Shown: positions 43,958 to 54,200 of the stretch, in pieces
How the letters are laid out: every line of letters starts with the position of its first letter
Numbering within the stretch: the first letter of the stretch is position 1
Assembly (NCBI GenBank): GCA_963575745.1
Contig: CAUYUJ010012136.1
Span: forward strand, 26,001 to 90,000
Reading direction: 5' to 3'
Source of the DNA: Prorocentrum cordatum
Taxonomy: Eukaryota > Sar > Dinophyceae > Prorocentrales > Prorocentraceae
Length of the DNA: 64,000 bases
Made by a program: the position numbers and the translations under genes
Notes under the pieces: model-generated
What the model saw: the letters and a program-made list of their open reading frames with translations, nothing else
Told to the model about the DNA's origin: nothing
Databases searched by the model: none

Positions 43958-44850
43958 GAGGAGGAGCTTGGATGGTGTCGTAAGGGGGTAGGAGTAGGGG
44001 TAGAGCGTTATTAGTCAGGGAGTCTGCAGGGACTGTTGCACAGGAGGTTTCAGGGGGGGCGAGGTCGTGGGGAGGGGGTGGAGGAGTAGCCGGTTCCCCT
44101 GAGAAGCAGGGTTGTCATCATTCAGGGGCACGGATTGCGAGTGTTAGATGCCATAATGGTTTTCGTTTCTTTCTGCCGCCGCGGCCTGGTCGCGCGCTCG
44201 GGGATCAAGTGTGGCCCCGCCCTGGACGCACTCCTTCTCAAGTTATGAATTTCATGTGGGTAGTATTCCCAGAGCGGGTCGCACGAACGCTGATGGTGGC
44301 TCCGACCCCGACTTGTTCGTTGGTTTCCTGTGGTTCGCGAACTTACTTTATCGTGTTCGTCGCAGCTGCACGTGCTATTGATCCTTGGCCTGCTGATTCA
44401 TCCAGTGAGCTCTTTTCGACATGGTGAACCTCGTCCTCTTTTCATCATTCGGCTTGTGCAAGGGTTGCCGCGCTTCAGGTTGCAAGAAGCGGGTGCGCAC
44501 CTCCATCTGGACACCACTGGTACCCAACGAGGTGTTCCGAATGTGTTGTTGCGTGCAGAAGTCAGCGGAATTATGTAATGTTGCAGGTACTCTTCGCATC
44601 TGCTTGTCTCCTGCAAGTTCGCAGCGTGTGTGAGGCCCTCGTCGGCTCTAATGAGTTTCTGTTTTCAGGCTGCCGTCGTTGTGCCCTTGACGTGGGCAGA
44701 CCTGGATGGCCGTGGCTCCAGAAGCTGTGTTGTCCCCATGGGAAACGGCAAGAGTACTGAGCGTGAGTCGCCGGGGAGCTTCCACGGGGAAATCTCGAAG
44801 GGCACTGCGCCCGCACAGCAGCTGTGCGTGGAACCCATCTTGTGTCCCGC
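43958..44850. other. No gene seen
   Basis: This is unique-looking sequence of moderate GC. A plus-strand frame near 44421-44633 has scattered Cys but no spacing that I can match to a domain. Confidence 0.35.
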
Positions 44851-44852
44851 AG

Positions 44853-45475
44853 CGGGGAGGAGGAGGAGGAGGAGGAGGAGGAGGAGCAGGAGCAGGAGCA
44901 GGAGGAGAAGGAGGAGGAGGAGGAGGAGGAGGATGAGGAGGAGGAGGAGGAGGAGGAGGAGGAGGAGGAGTCCCCAGAAATCGCCCAAACGCCGCTTAGG
45001 TCGACCCCTGACGCAGAGGGGCCCCCGCCGCAGATGTCGGGCGGCGTTCAGGGGCCTGGGTCGGTCCAGCCCCGATCCCCAAGCCCATCTCCAGATCTTG
45101 GGGGCTCCAGCCTCCTCCTCCTCCTCCTCCTCCTCCTCCTCCTCCTCACCTTCTCCTCCTCCTCCTCCTTTCTCCCCCTCCTCCCCCTCCTCCTCCTCCT
45201 CCTCCTCCTCCTCCTCCTCCTCCTCCTCCTTCTCCCACTCCTCCCCCTCCTCCTCCTCCCTTCCCCTCCTCCTCCTCCTCCTCCTCCTCCTCCTCCTCCT
45301 CCTCCTCCTCCTCCCTCTCCTCCTCCTCCTCCCCCTCCTCCTCCTCCCCTCCTCCTCCTCCTCCTCCTCCTCCGGTCCTCCTCCTCCTCCTCCTCCTTCT
45401 CCTCCCCCTCCTCCCCCTCCTCCTCCTCCTCCTCCTCCTCCTCCTCCTCCTCCTCCTCCTCCTCCTCTCCACAAT
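44853..45475. repeat. Opposed AGG and CCT tracts
   Basis: AGG/GAG triplets (44853-44970) and CCT/CTC triplets (45112-45470) lie about 140 bp apart in opposite polarity, so they can pair as a very large hairpin. The central spacer holds a GC-rich inverted pair ('gacccctgacgc' and 'ggcggcgttcaggggcc'). Confidence 0.75.
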
Positions 45476-45799
45476 TACTCAATATGAAAATACTCTCCCT
45501 CTTCCCCTGATGGCGTCCGGGTGATGGCCGCGCACCCTCCGCGTACTGTTTTTACACACAGGATGCCCGGGAAATCCCGGGAAACGACTCTCGCTGAGGC
45601 GCCGGCGTCATTTTTTCCCAAAATGCTGCTCTCGTTGAGGCGCCAGCCTCATTTCTGCTCTCGAATCGTTCCGAATCGTGCTCCCGCTGCAGCGTGGGCC
45701 TCATTTTCGGATCGGTGTTTGGCCTCCGTCGTTCAGGATGGCGTTCTCGCCCCAGCGCGGGCCTTTTTCTCGCGCGCCCATCCGCCCGCCACCACCGCG

Positions 45800-46115
45800 C
45801 CGCACCGCCACCACCACCACCACCACCACCACCACCACCACCACCACCACCACACCACCACCACCACCACCAGCACCAGCACCAGTACCACCACCACCAC
45901 CACCACCACCCACCACCAGCACCACCACCACACCACCACCACCACCACCACCACCACCACCACCACCACCACCACCACCACCACCACCACCACCACCACC
46001 ACCACCACCACCACCACCACCACCACCACCACCACCACCACCACCACCACCACCACCACCACCACCACCACCCAACCACGCACACACGCACGCACGCACG
46101 CACGCACGTGCACCA
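45800..46115. repeat. CAC tract followed by ACGC run
   Basis: About 270 bp of CAC triplets, interrupted near 45850-45925, then ACGC repeats at 46083-46107. The poly-His, poly-Pro and poly-Thr frames are artefacts. Confidence 0.85.
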
Positions 46116-46249
46116 CCACCCACTACGCACGCGCGCGCGGAGCCACAGGTCCGCTACGACACGCGTCCGCGGATAGAGAAAATCAGCGCCATGGTAAGGG
46201 ATGGGAGGGAGGGGTAGGACGTCAGATATGACGCGAGCGCACCTAGCTT

Positions 46250-46336
46250 GCCCTCCTCCCCCTCCCCCTCCTCCCCCTCCTCCTCCTCCTCCTCCTCCTC
46301 CTCCTCCTCCTCCTCCTCCTCCTCCTCCTCCTCCTC
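46250..46336. repeat. CTC tract
   Basis: Nearly pure CTC triplets. Confidence 0.85.
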
Positions 46337-46489
46337 CTTGTGTTATCGAGGACGCCAGCGGCGCATCGCCAGCCGCTCCCTGGGAGCTCGGCGAAGTGGC
46401 GCAGGCAGCATCGAGACCGTCGTGACGCGGCGCGCATGCCGGCTATATCCCTGATTGGGGATGCCTGAAAGCTTTTCCGGTGCCGTACG

Positions 46490-46690
46490 GGTATACTCTC
46501 GCACGTTTCGTGCCCCCAAGGGGGGCTCCACCGAAGGCTCCAGTTGCAAAGTCCCCCTGGCGCCGCCCCAGCCAAATCGGCGCATCCCCCATACGTTCGG
46601 TGTCTCCAAAGGGGGCTCCACCGAAGGCCCCAGTGGCGAGACCGCATGGCCTCACACGCTCCGTGGCCCTGTAGGAGGCTCCACCTTCAG
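46490..46690. repeat. ~85-bp satellite, short array
   Basis: About two and a half units share 'ggggctccaccgaaggc', 'ccccagtggc' and 'cgtggccc' with the larger array at 47640-48245. Confidence 0.65.
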
Positions 46691-46699
46691 GGGCAACGA

Positions 46700-47085
46700 C
46701 CCCCTTCACGCCGCCCTGCCCACCCAGGCTTCTTTATTTCACGTGCGGACGCGAGCACGCACCGCCATGGGTGCTCGGACTCCCCCCAAGGCTCAGACGT
46801 GGACCTTCGGGAGCTGCGCAATGCGTTGCGCAGCTAGGCATGCAAGCGCCGCCGCGCTGCCTCCTGGCGCAGGGCAATTCGCCCAGGAGCAGCGCCGCCT
46901 GGCACCGCGTTGGCAGATGCTCCCGCCAACCCGGGCATGCGCACCCCAGCAGGCCTGCTGCCGACGCAGCACCGCCGCCTCCGCGGAGGCAGAAGACGTG
47001 GCCGGGCCCGCGCGCGAGGGCGTGGGGCCACCACGATCGCCCGGCGAAAAACGCGGTCAGCATGTCTCTCCTGCTGACGGGCGCA
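46700..47085. other. No gene seen
   Basis: GC-rich unique sequence between the satellite and a foldback element. Open frames overlap without a motif. Confidence 0.35.
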
Positions 47086-47087
47086 TC

Positions 47088-47275
47088 TCGAAGAAGAAAA
47101 AACGCCATCAACATAAACTTGTGTCGCTCCGCGTGGATTTCTTGGATGCGCGCTGGGCTCCCCCGGCGACGCCTCTGGCGCCGCCCCTGGCGCGCTCCGC
47201 GCGCCAGGGAGGGGGGTTTAGCGCAGATCCCCAAAATCTGCGCGGAGTGCCAAAAGTTTATGCTTATGGCGTTAT
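47088..47275. mobile_element. CATAAACATAA foldback element, copy 6
   Basis: The left arm 'aacgccatcaacataaactt' pairs with the complement of the right end 'gtttatgcttatggcgtt'. The centre has 'ggcgcgctccgcgcgccagg'. Arms are about 70 bp. Confidence 0.75.
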
Positions 47276-47639
47276 GTAATCCTACTAGCATCGGCACCGC
47301 TCTGGCGCGGGCAGGTCGGCGCAGGCGTCGCCCGGCCGGCGGGTGCGTCGGCCGCCAGAGCAGGCGCGGCGCTCACCCTGGGCGCCGCGTCGGACCCCGC
47401 GCCAGTCTCGCCGGAGGCGGCGGCGCCGCTGCGAGGGCAGCCTGCTGCGAGGGCAACCGTCACGCGCTGCGCAGCCTCCAACTGCTCCAGCTGCCGGCTG
47501 CGAGCCCGCACCGCGTCTGGCGGCGTCGCCCTGCTTGCAGCGGCGGCGCCAGCGAGGCCGACGGCCGCCGCGTTGCTGAGGCGATAGCGTTCGCTCAGCC
47601 CCAGGAGGCGCGTCTCCGCTGGCGTCCTGTGAGCTTGTA

Positions 47640-48245
47640 CCCAGCGGGCCTGGAGCCGTTCGCTGCACAAGGCATGCACCAGCAGATGCCACAAGTCGGC
47701 GTGGCCCCGCAGGGAGTTCCACCGACGGCGCCCGTGATAAAGTCCGCATGGCGCCGCCCAGCCTTTTCGGCACACCGCTCACGCTTCGTGGCGCCACAGG
47801 GAGCCCTACCGGGGGCCCCAGTGGCAAAGTACACATGGCGCCGCCCCAGCCATTTCGTCACACATACCTCTCATACGCTTGGTGGTCCCATAGCTTGCTT
47901 CACCAGATGCCCCAGTGGCAAAGTCCGCGTGGTGCCGCCCCGGCCATGTCGGCACACCCCTCAGACGCTTCGTGGCCCCATCTGGAGCTCCACCGAAGGC
48001 CCCATTGGCAAAGTCCGCATGTTCCAGCGTTTTTTCGGCACACCCCTCACACGGTTCGTGGCCCCGTAGGGTGCTCTGATGACGGCCCGAGTGGCAAAGC
48101 CCGCATGTTGCCGCGCCGTTTCAGCACACCCCTCACGCTTCGTGGCCCCACAGGGAGCCCCACCGATGGCCCCAGTGGCGGTGTTCGCATGCCGCACCGA
48201 TCATGTCGGCACGCCCCTCACACACTTGGTGGCCCCATGGCCCCA
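47640..48245. repeat. ~85-bp satellite, long array
   Basis: About seven units spaced 84-90 bp (starting near 47700, 47787, 47877, 47962, 48050, 48137, 48222) share 'ttcgtggcccca.agggagc', 'ccccagtggcaaagtccgca' and 'cggcacacccctcac'. Diverged units suggest an old array. Confidence 0.75.
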
Positions 48246-48713
48246 GCCTTCCTCTCCCCTCACCTACCTTGCGGCGCTCACACCTGCATATGGTCTGGCC
48301 CTTTGCCAGGATAATGCTTGATGACTATGGCCTTCCTGGGAGCCTCCGAGGAGAGGTTCTTCGACCATCGGGGGCCTCGAGTCCGTTAGGGCAGCTTGGA
48401 CTATGATGGGTCATTTTTGGGCATTGTTTGACCAGCATGCGACCTGCCACCCATTGGCCCGTGCTTGTGCTTCTTGTGTGCCCGCTCTTGGGGGGACTTT
48501 GAGCGCCAGTTCGGTCCCTAGACCCCCAGGGGTGACTAGTTGACAGCGCACGGCGCAGCCATTCTAGAGTTCTCTCGCAGACTCGCCGCCGCGATCAGAC
48601 GGCAGCTAGGACTGTCCCAGCTGGGCATCCAGAATTGGGTCGGGGGCGCTGTCTGGGCCGAGACTTTGGGGTCAGTCTCGGCTAACCAACCCATCCTCGC
48701 ACCACCGGGCCAT

Positions 48714-48893
48714 GATATAGTGGAGGCCCATGCCAAGAAACTCCTTGCTTGCCTCCAGGGTGCCCTGGGTTGATTGGGTTTCGATTTCTTCTGGAAAGCG
48801 CGACGTTCCCACATTAAGAATCGATGGACGCCCTGGGGTCTCAGGGTTAGGTTTCTTGTGGAAGGTTTCTTGTGGACTTGCCCCCCACTGAAG
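48714..48893 (+). repeat. Dispersed repeat A, copy 3
   Basis: A nearly full-length copy that includes the 3' part ('ggtttcttgtggaaggtttc' then 'ttgtggactt') shared with 61995-62180. It ends about 40 bp before the left inverted repeat of the composite element. Confidence 0.75.
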
Positions 48894-48984
48894 GGATTGG
48901 CGAAACGGTGCTCGTTCGGGGGGGGGGAGATGATGGGCCAATTCTCCACCACCACTACCATAGGCAGGGCGATGGAGAGGTACG

Positions 48985-49073
48985 CCTCCTCCTCCCCCTC
49001 CTCCTCCCCCTCCTCCTCCTCCTCCTCCTCCTTATCCTCCTTCTCTTGCTCCTCCTCCTCCTCCTCCTCCTCC
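48985..49073. repeat. CTC tract at the 5' edge of the LINE
   Basis: CTC/CCT triplets run directly into the first bases of the spliced-leader sequence, which itself begins with TCC, so the junction has microhomology. Confidence 0.8.
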
Positions 49074-49110
49074 TCCGTAGCCATTTTGGCTCAAGCCATT
49101 TTGGCTCAAG
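49074..49110 (+). other. Tandem DinoSL: full 22-nt leader plus 15-nt relict
   Basis: Positions 49074-49095 match the complete dinoflagellate spliced leader ('tccgtagcc' then 'attttggctcaag'). Positions 49096-49110 repeat its last 15 nt ('ccattttggctcaag'). This is the known relict pattern: a leader-bearing cDNA integrates, is transcribed again, and a new leader is spliced onto the AG inside the old one. It is not a spliced-leader RNA gene, because no GT donor or Sm site follows. An ATG occurs at 49111-49113. Confidence 0.95.
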
Positions 49111-49217
49111 ATGCCTGGCTCCCTCGGGGTCAAAGTGGAGACCTCTGTTCCGAGGACAGCTCTCGCCAGCTTTCAGCTCCAGGGACGCGCACCCCCCTGG
49201 AGTGTCGAGTCTGCCGC

Positions 49218-50729
49218 ATGCCTAATGGAGAGCGAGCGGTCCCCGCGCCGCGCCGTGTCAAGAAGAAGGCCAAGGGCAAGCTCCAGAAGGCTGCTCGTGG
49301 CGATGCTGCTCGGGAGCCCGAGGATGTCGTTGATGACTCGCATGATGATGACGCTGCTGCATCTCTCACTCGCCCTTCTGATGCACCTGGTCCTGCCCCT
49401 GCACAGGCTCACGCTGATGATGATGACTGGCATGGTGATGCCATGGAAGAAAGCGATGAGGAGCACGACCGCGACGCCTACGTACAGCGCCTCGCGGGCG
49501 ACCTCGTCTCCAAGAAGATGGCCGAGCACAGGGATGAGCTCATCAAGGACCTCACGGCTGTGGTCTCCACGACCGTCCCCGAGCAGGTGCAGAGCTTCGC
49601 TTCTCAGCTTACTGAGCATGCTGCTTCTGCTCGCAAGCTTGCGGGAGGGGTCCAGCAGCTGCCTAAGCTGGCCCGCGACGCCTCCGAGCAGTTCTGCTCC
49701 GACAAGCTCGACCAGTTCCAGCGTAAGTTCCAGGCCCAGCTCGATGGCCACACGATCCGACTTCGCGCTTCTGAACGACGCCTGGATGAACACGATGCCG
49801 TGCTGCAAACCCTCAAAGAACAGATTGAAGAGCTCCGTGGTGCACTTGCGCTTGCCGACAAGGCGCCGAAGTCTCCGCCTGCCAGCGCCGCGGGCTTTGA
49901 GCGCTCCGTCGACGCCACCATCATTCGCGTCATGGCCTCCAAGTTGGTCGAGCTGGACAAGGTCAAGCAGGTTCTCACGGATTCGATCGTCACGGTGGGT
50001 GTGGATGCCCAGCACTTCGAGATCACCTCCGATGAGCGGGTCGCCCGCCAGTTCGCGGTCTTGTTCACAGGTGCTGTTGGCCCCGCTGCTCGGCGGGTCG
50101 CCAAGGTCTTGGGCGCCCAGCGCATCTCGGCTGGCAGTTGGAAGCGTTTCGAGGTTGTGGCCACTGACGACTTGCCAGCCACGCTCCACACCGGCGCTGA
50201 CAAGAACTCGAGGCAGATCAAGCTCGAGATCCAGGGGCGCAAGATCAGGGCGGCGTTCGCTGACATCGTCAGCGACAAGAAGTGGTTCTTCGACCGCGAC
50301 TTGGGCTACATCATGGCAGGCTGGGACCCTGTCTTGCGCATCTCGCCCAACGCTGGCAACATCTCCTCCGAGATCGCCTGGGCTGGCAACTTGGTGCAGA
50401 AGCTCGGACTTCCCAAGGATCGTCTGGCCGAAGCTGTTCGCGCGGTGGTTGCGCCGCCTGAGGCGGCGGAGTGGAATCTTTTGCGGCTTTGCCTCAGCCA
50501 TCCATGGCCCTCTTGCTGGCGCACCCTCATTCTCATTTTCTTCGTGGAATGCCCGCGCCCTTCTTCAATATCAAGCTGCTCAAGCCCGTCCCAAGCTTGC
50601 CTACCTCAAGCGCCTGGACTTTGCTCGCGGTATAGTTGCCCTCCAGGAGGTGCACCAGGACCAGGAGCAGCTAGCGGACTTTCTTGCCAAAGTGTCACCG
50701 CGGGCTTGTATTTACACCAGTTACTGTGA
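49218..50729 (+). CDS. LINE ORF1: coiled-coil, putative nucleic-acid-binding protein
   Basis: The frame is open from well before the spliced leader; the first ATG in this frame after the leader is at 49218, giving 503 residues. Residues about 40-85 are very acidic ('DDSHDDDAA', 'ESDEEHDRD'). Residues about 90-210 form a long helix with heptad spacing ('LIKDLTAVVS', 'FQAQLDGHTIRLRASERRLD', 'LKEQIEELRGALA'). Residues about 225-360 look like a folded alpha/beta part ('TIIRVMASKLVELDKVKQVL', 'DKNSRQIKLEIQGRKIRAAF', 'WDPVLRISPNA'). Coiled coil then RNA-binding-like domain resembles the layout of LINE ORF1 chaperone proteins. A second frame from the ATG at 49111 is also open for 1.8 kb, but its Ser/Arg-rich product looks like a codon-bias shadow. 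The last ~65 codons overlap the endonuclease in another frame. Confidence 0.65.
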   Translation: MPNGERAVPAPRRVKKKAKGKLQKAARGDAAREPEDVVDDSHDDDAAASLTRPSDAPGPAPAQAHADDDDWHGDAMEESDEEHDRDAYVQRLAGDLVSKKMAEHRDELIKDLTAVVSTTVPEQVQSFASQLTEHAASARKLAGGVQQLPKLARDASEQFCSDKLDQFQRKFQAQLDGHTIRLRASERRLDEHDAVLQTLKEQIEELRGALALADKAPKSPPASAAGFERSVDATIIRVMASKLVELDKVKQVLTDSIVTVGVDAQHFEITSDERVARQFAVLFTGAVGPAARRVAKVLGAQRISAGSWKRFEVVATDDLPATLHTGADKNSRQIKLEIQGRKIRAAFADIVSDKKWFFDRDLGYIMAGWDPVLRISPNAGNISSEIAWAGNLVQKLGLPKDRLAEAVRAVVAPPEAAEWNLLRLCLSHPWPSCWRTLILIFFVECPRPSSISSCSSPSQACLPQAPGLCSRYSCPPGGAPGPGAASGLSCQSVTAGLYLHQLL

Positions 50730-51291
50730 GGGGTCTGCAGTACGGGGTGGTGTGGCTACGATTCTTCCATCGTTATGCGCGTCTTCTGCTCATCATCGTA
50801 AGCTGGTTCGGGGTCGCGTTCTTCGGGTTGTTTTTTCATTTGCAGGTGTTCGCATTTTCACTTCAATGTACACAACCATGATATTTCTCCTGGTCTGCTC
50901 TCTTTGGTCACAAAGGTTTTGGCGACTGACCTTTCCTGCGCTCATGCGGACCCGCTCCACAGCGCGGCGGTAGTCCACGGCGACGTGAACTTTGCTCCTC
51001 GGCCCGCCCCCTCTGCTTCTTCATCAGCCTGATCGCCACCTTCGCGAGGGCAAGGGCCAGCATGCTCAGGCTGCTCGCTGGAAGCGGGCCCTTCAAGGTA
51101 TGATGGAGGTCTCCCCGGGTGAACCTACTCGTTACGATCGCCTTTCGCACTCGGTCTCTATTTTGGACCGCTTCTGGCGCAGCTGGCCTGGGTGGATTAT
51201 GACGTAGATTACGTCCGAGCCCTCTGTCGTTGATTGCCCTGGGGCTCTTGCAGATCGTCTTGTGAGCGACCATGCGGCTCATGTTGTTCGG
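50530..51291 (+). pseudogene. LINE ORF2, N-terminal part: APE-type endonuclease, frameshifted
   Basis: Expected motifs of an exonuclease-endonuclease-phosphatase domain appear in order: 'SSWNARALL' near 50540 (catalytic Asn), 'IVALQEVHQDQ' near 50633-50665 (catalytic Glu), 'GGVATILPS' near 50745, 'HFNVHNHD' at 50859-50882, 'VVHGDVNFAP' near 50970-51000 (GDxN), 'YDRLSHSVSILDRFW' near 51135-51175, and 'VSDHAAHVV' near 51262-51285 (final Asp-His). They lie in different frames: changes occur near 50855 and 51030, and a TAG interrupts at 51205-51207 with homology continuing in frame. In a working LINE this domain nicks the target DNA. All key residues survive, so the copy is young or the shifts are sequence errors. 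Confidence 0.75.
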
Positions 51292-54200
51292 CTCACCCAG
51301 CGTCTCGCGAAACCTCGGAACCAACAGCGTATTCCTCGCCATCTCTTCGATGCTGCGGGCTATCGACAACAACTAGAAGCGGTGCTCTCCAAACTCGACT
51401 ATGCCAGCCAGCGCCCACCGCGCCAGGTGGAACTTCACAAGTGGGCCTTACGCGAAGTAGCTGCTGACTTTCGTGATCGACAATTTGTTCGAGCCCCTGA
51501 ATCGCTTCACGCTCTTCTTCTTTTGGCCCGTCAGATTGCTCGAGTAGTTTGGCGCAGCGATTATCGGTTGGCCTCCCAGCTGGTTTCTAATCGCTCTACG
51601 GCGGCTGACTTTCTTGGCCTATCGCGGCACAGAGTCCAACTTCGTCGCCCTGCTTCTTTTCAGAGCTGGTGCGATGATATCCAACGACGGCATGCTGATC
51701 ACCTTCGTCGGCGTCTTGAAGAGCAACTTGCGCGGCCTCGGGCTCATCGGGTCCTCCGGCACCAAATGGCTGCGGTCGAGCGCCGCTCAGCAATTTGGCC
51801 CCCCTTGAATCGTCGACTGGTCCTTCGTGCAGTCAAGCACCCCACTGGCGCTACACAGGCATCGAGTGACTCGGCTGTTATGACGCAGCGCCTGGTTGAC
51901 CACTGGGCTCAGGTCTTCAGGGCGAAGAGTATCGACCAGCAATTGGCGCAGCCTTACATCGAGCAGCGCGTTCCGCCGCTGGACTTCGCGCAAGTGGCGC
52001 CTCCGCCCCCTGCTTTGCTTCGACGTGTTGCCCGCGAGATGCATTACTCGGAGCCTGGCATTGATTATATTCCGTTTTCCGCTTGGGCAGCATCTGATAT
52101 TGGCCTTGATGTTCTGGCCGAAGCTATGATGTGGATCATGAGTGGACAGTTCTTGTTCAAGAGCTCCAATGACACGCTCCAGGTATGGCTGCCTAAGGGC
52201 GAGGAGGTGGACAACTCCTGCCCCGAGCGCGGCCCGTGTCTTGGGCCTCCGCAACACAGACATCAAGCTGATCACGGCGACTATCAACCTTCAGTTCAGC
52301 AAGCTGCTCATGGACTGGGCGCCGCGTTCTCAACGGGGCTTCATTCCCAAGCGCAACTTCGGCACCAACATCTTGGAGCTTGACGTGGCCTCCCGAGTTT
52401 ACTCCAACGCCTCTGGCGCGCCCGCGGACATGCCTGCCCTCGTCGCGCTGGACTTTGGTGCGGCTTTCCCCAGTCTCGCTCAAGTTTTTATGACTATGGT
52501 CTTCCAGCAGATGCGCGCGCCTTTTGCCTTCATGGCGGTCCTGGAACAACTTTACCACATATTGGATGCGCTGGTCATGCTCAATGGGGCTCCTACCCTT
52601 GCTTGGCGTATTTCGTCTGGCATTATCCAAGGTTGCTCTTTGAGTGGATCTATCTATGCAGCGGTGACGGCTTGCTTCCTGTTTGACCTGCAGAAGCGTC
52701 TGGAAGCACCACGGCTGGGGCTTGCTCGAGCATGCGCAGATGACATAGGCTGCGTGGTCAAGCGGCTGTCCGCCCTCAGCATCGTAGTCGATGCGATGCA
52801 CACTGCAGAGGCTATCGCCGCACTGTCGCCCAAGCTCACGAAGTGTATGCTGGTTCCGCTACATGCTGCCTTCACGTCGGCTCTTGCGGCAGAAGTTCGT
52901 GCGGCGATTACCTCCTTGGTCCCTTTCTTCGCGAACGTTCAGATTGTCAGTGCTCTGGTCTATCTCGGCCCTGTCATGGGCCCCGCTGCTGACGACGATT
53001 CGCCCTGGTGGGCTCCCTCTATCAAGGTCAAGCTCCGCTCGAAACTGGTTGGTGGCAGCCCGATGGCGGTCTCTCGGGTTGCTACACACTATGCGACCCG
53101 TATCACGCCCGTGCTCTCCTACGTCGCGCAGTTCAGGATGAGGCCTCCCTGGCTTCTTCGGGAGGAGCTTCTCGCTCTGGCACGCACGTTCAGGGTCCCG
53201 CTGGGTGTCTTCAACATCTCGGCCTGGCTTCAGCTACGCGGTGCAGGTGGCCCGTCTGTTCCTTCGCGGCTGGCCTTGGGCTTGGGGGCCCTCAACCGCA
53301 CGGCACGATCGACGTTGCCCGCTTTCCGTCATCTACATGACTGGCTCCGTCGCCAACATGAACGCCTCGGTGATCGCTGCTCGCTTTCGCAGACGGCTTC
53401 GAAGCGACCTTACCCTCACTGGTGGAAGTCTGAGGCCTTTGTGGAAACTTTGCAGCGGGCTGTGGAGGCATCTTCGGTCAGGGCTTTTCCAGCGTACACT
53501 TCGCAACGTCTCTCCACCGCGACTGCTGCCGCCTCGGCCTGGCTGACTGGCCGCGAGAGGACGTCGGGACTTCAAAGGCACATCACTGCGACGGTTCGCA
53601 AACTTTTGGTTCCGCGCCCGCTTTGGAACTGCTTCGTGGGCAGGCTGGCGCGCGCCTTCCCTCACATGGTCGCTGGTGGTCGCTCGCCTATCCCGCCAAG
53701 TCGTTGGACGCACATCATGAAGTACCTACGCGGCTGCTCCATGCCTTGGGCGTTTGTTTACCTCAAGACCGCGGCCAACGGATGGTTGACTTCGCACCGC
53801 ATCCTGCAACCGCATGGGAGGCTTTGCTGTCGCTCCGGATGCGCTGATCAACCTGACGCATTGAAGCATTATCTTGAATGTGATCCTTTCAGGCGGCTTG
53901 TGGAACAGGAGCTTGGCTACTCGCGGCCTGCCTCCGCTCTTGGACGGTCGGGCCTTCTCGGCAGTGCTGTTCAACTTGACCGCGTCGTGTTCGACGTCGT
54001 CGTAATGCACTACACCTATGTTGCTGCAGCTCATGGCACAAATTCGCACGTGCGGTCTCCCTCGGCTGCGCGCTCTTTTGTGAAGGCGGCGGTGCGCACT
54101 GCGAAGCTGGGAGCCTCTTCGCCTGCTCGTGCGCCGATGGTGTCGTCGTCTCCTGGAAACCACTTACAGCCATCCTCCTCGTCGTCTACGGCGTCATCCA

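Noticed and set aside
45521-46231. Frames of poly-His, poly-Thr, poly-Pro and, on the minus strand, poly-Trp and poly-Val
   Set aside because: Products of the CAC tract.
49074-49110. Spliced-leader RNA gene
   Set aside because: The leader is followed by a second leader fragment and an ATG, not by the GT donor and Sm-site region of an SL RNA gene.
49111-50490. Frame starting at the ATG directly after the leader as the true ORF1
   Set aside because: Its product is a Ser/Arg/Leu-rich shadow without helical pattern, whereas the neighbouring phase gives an acidic segment, a heptad coiled coil and a folded domain. From about 50530 this phase does carry the endonuclease.
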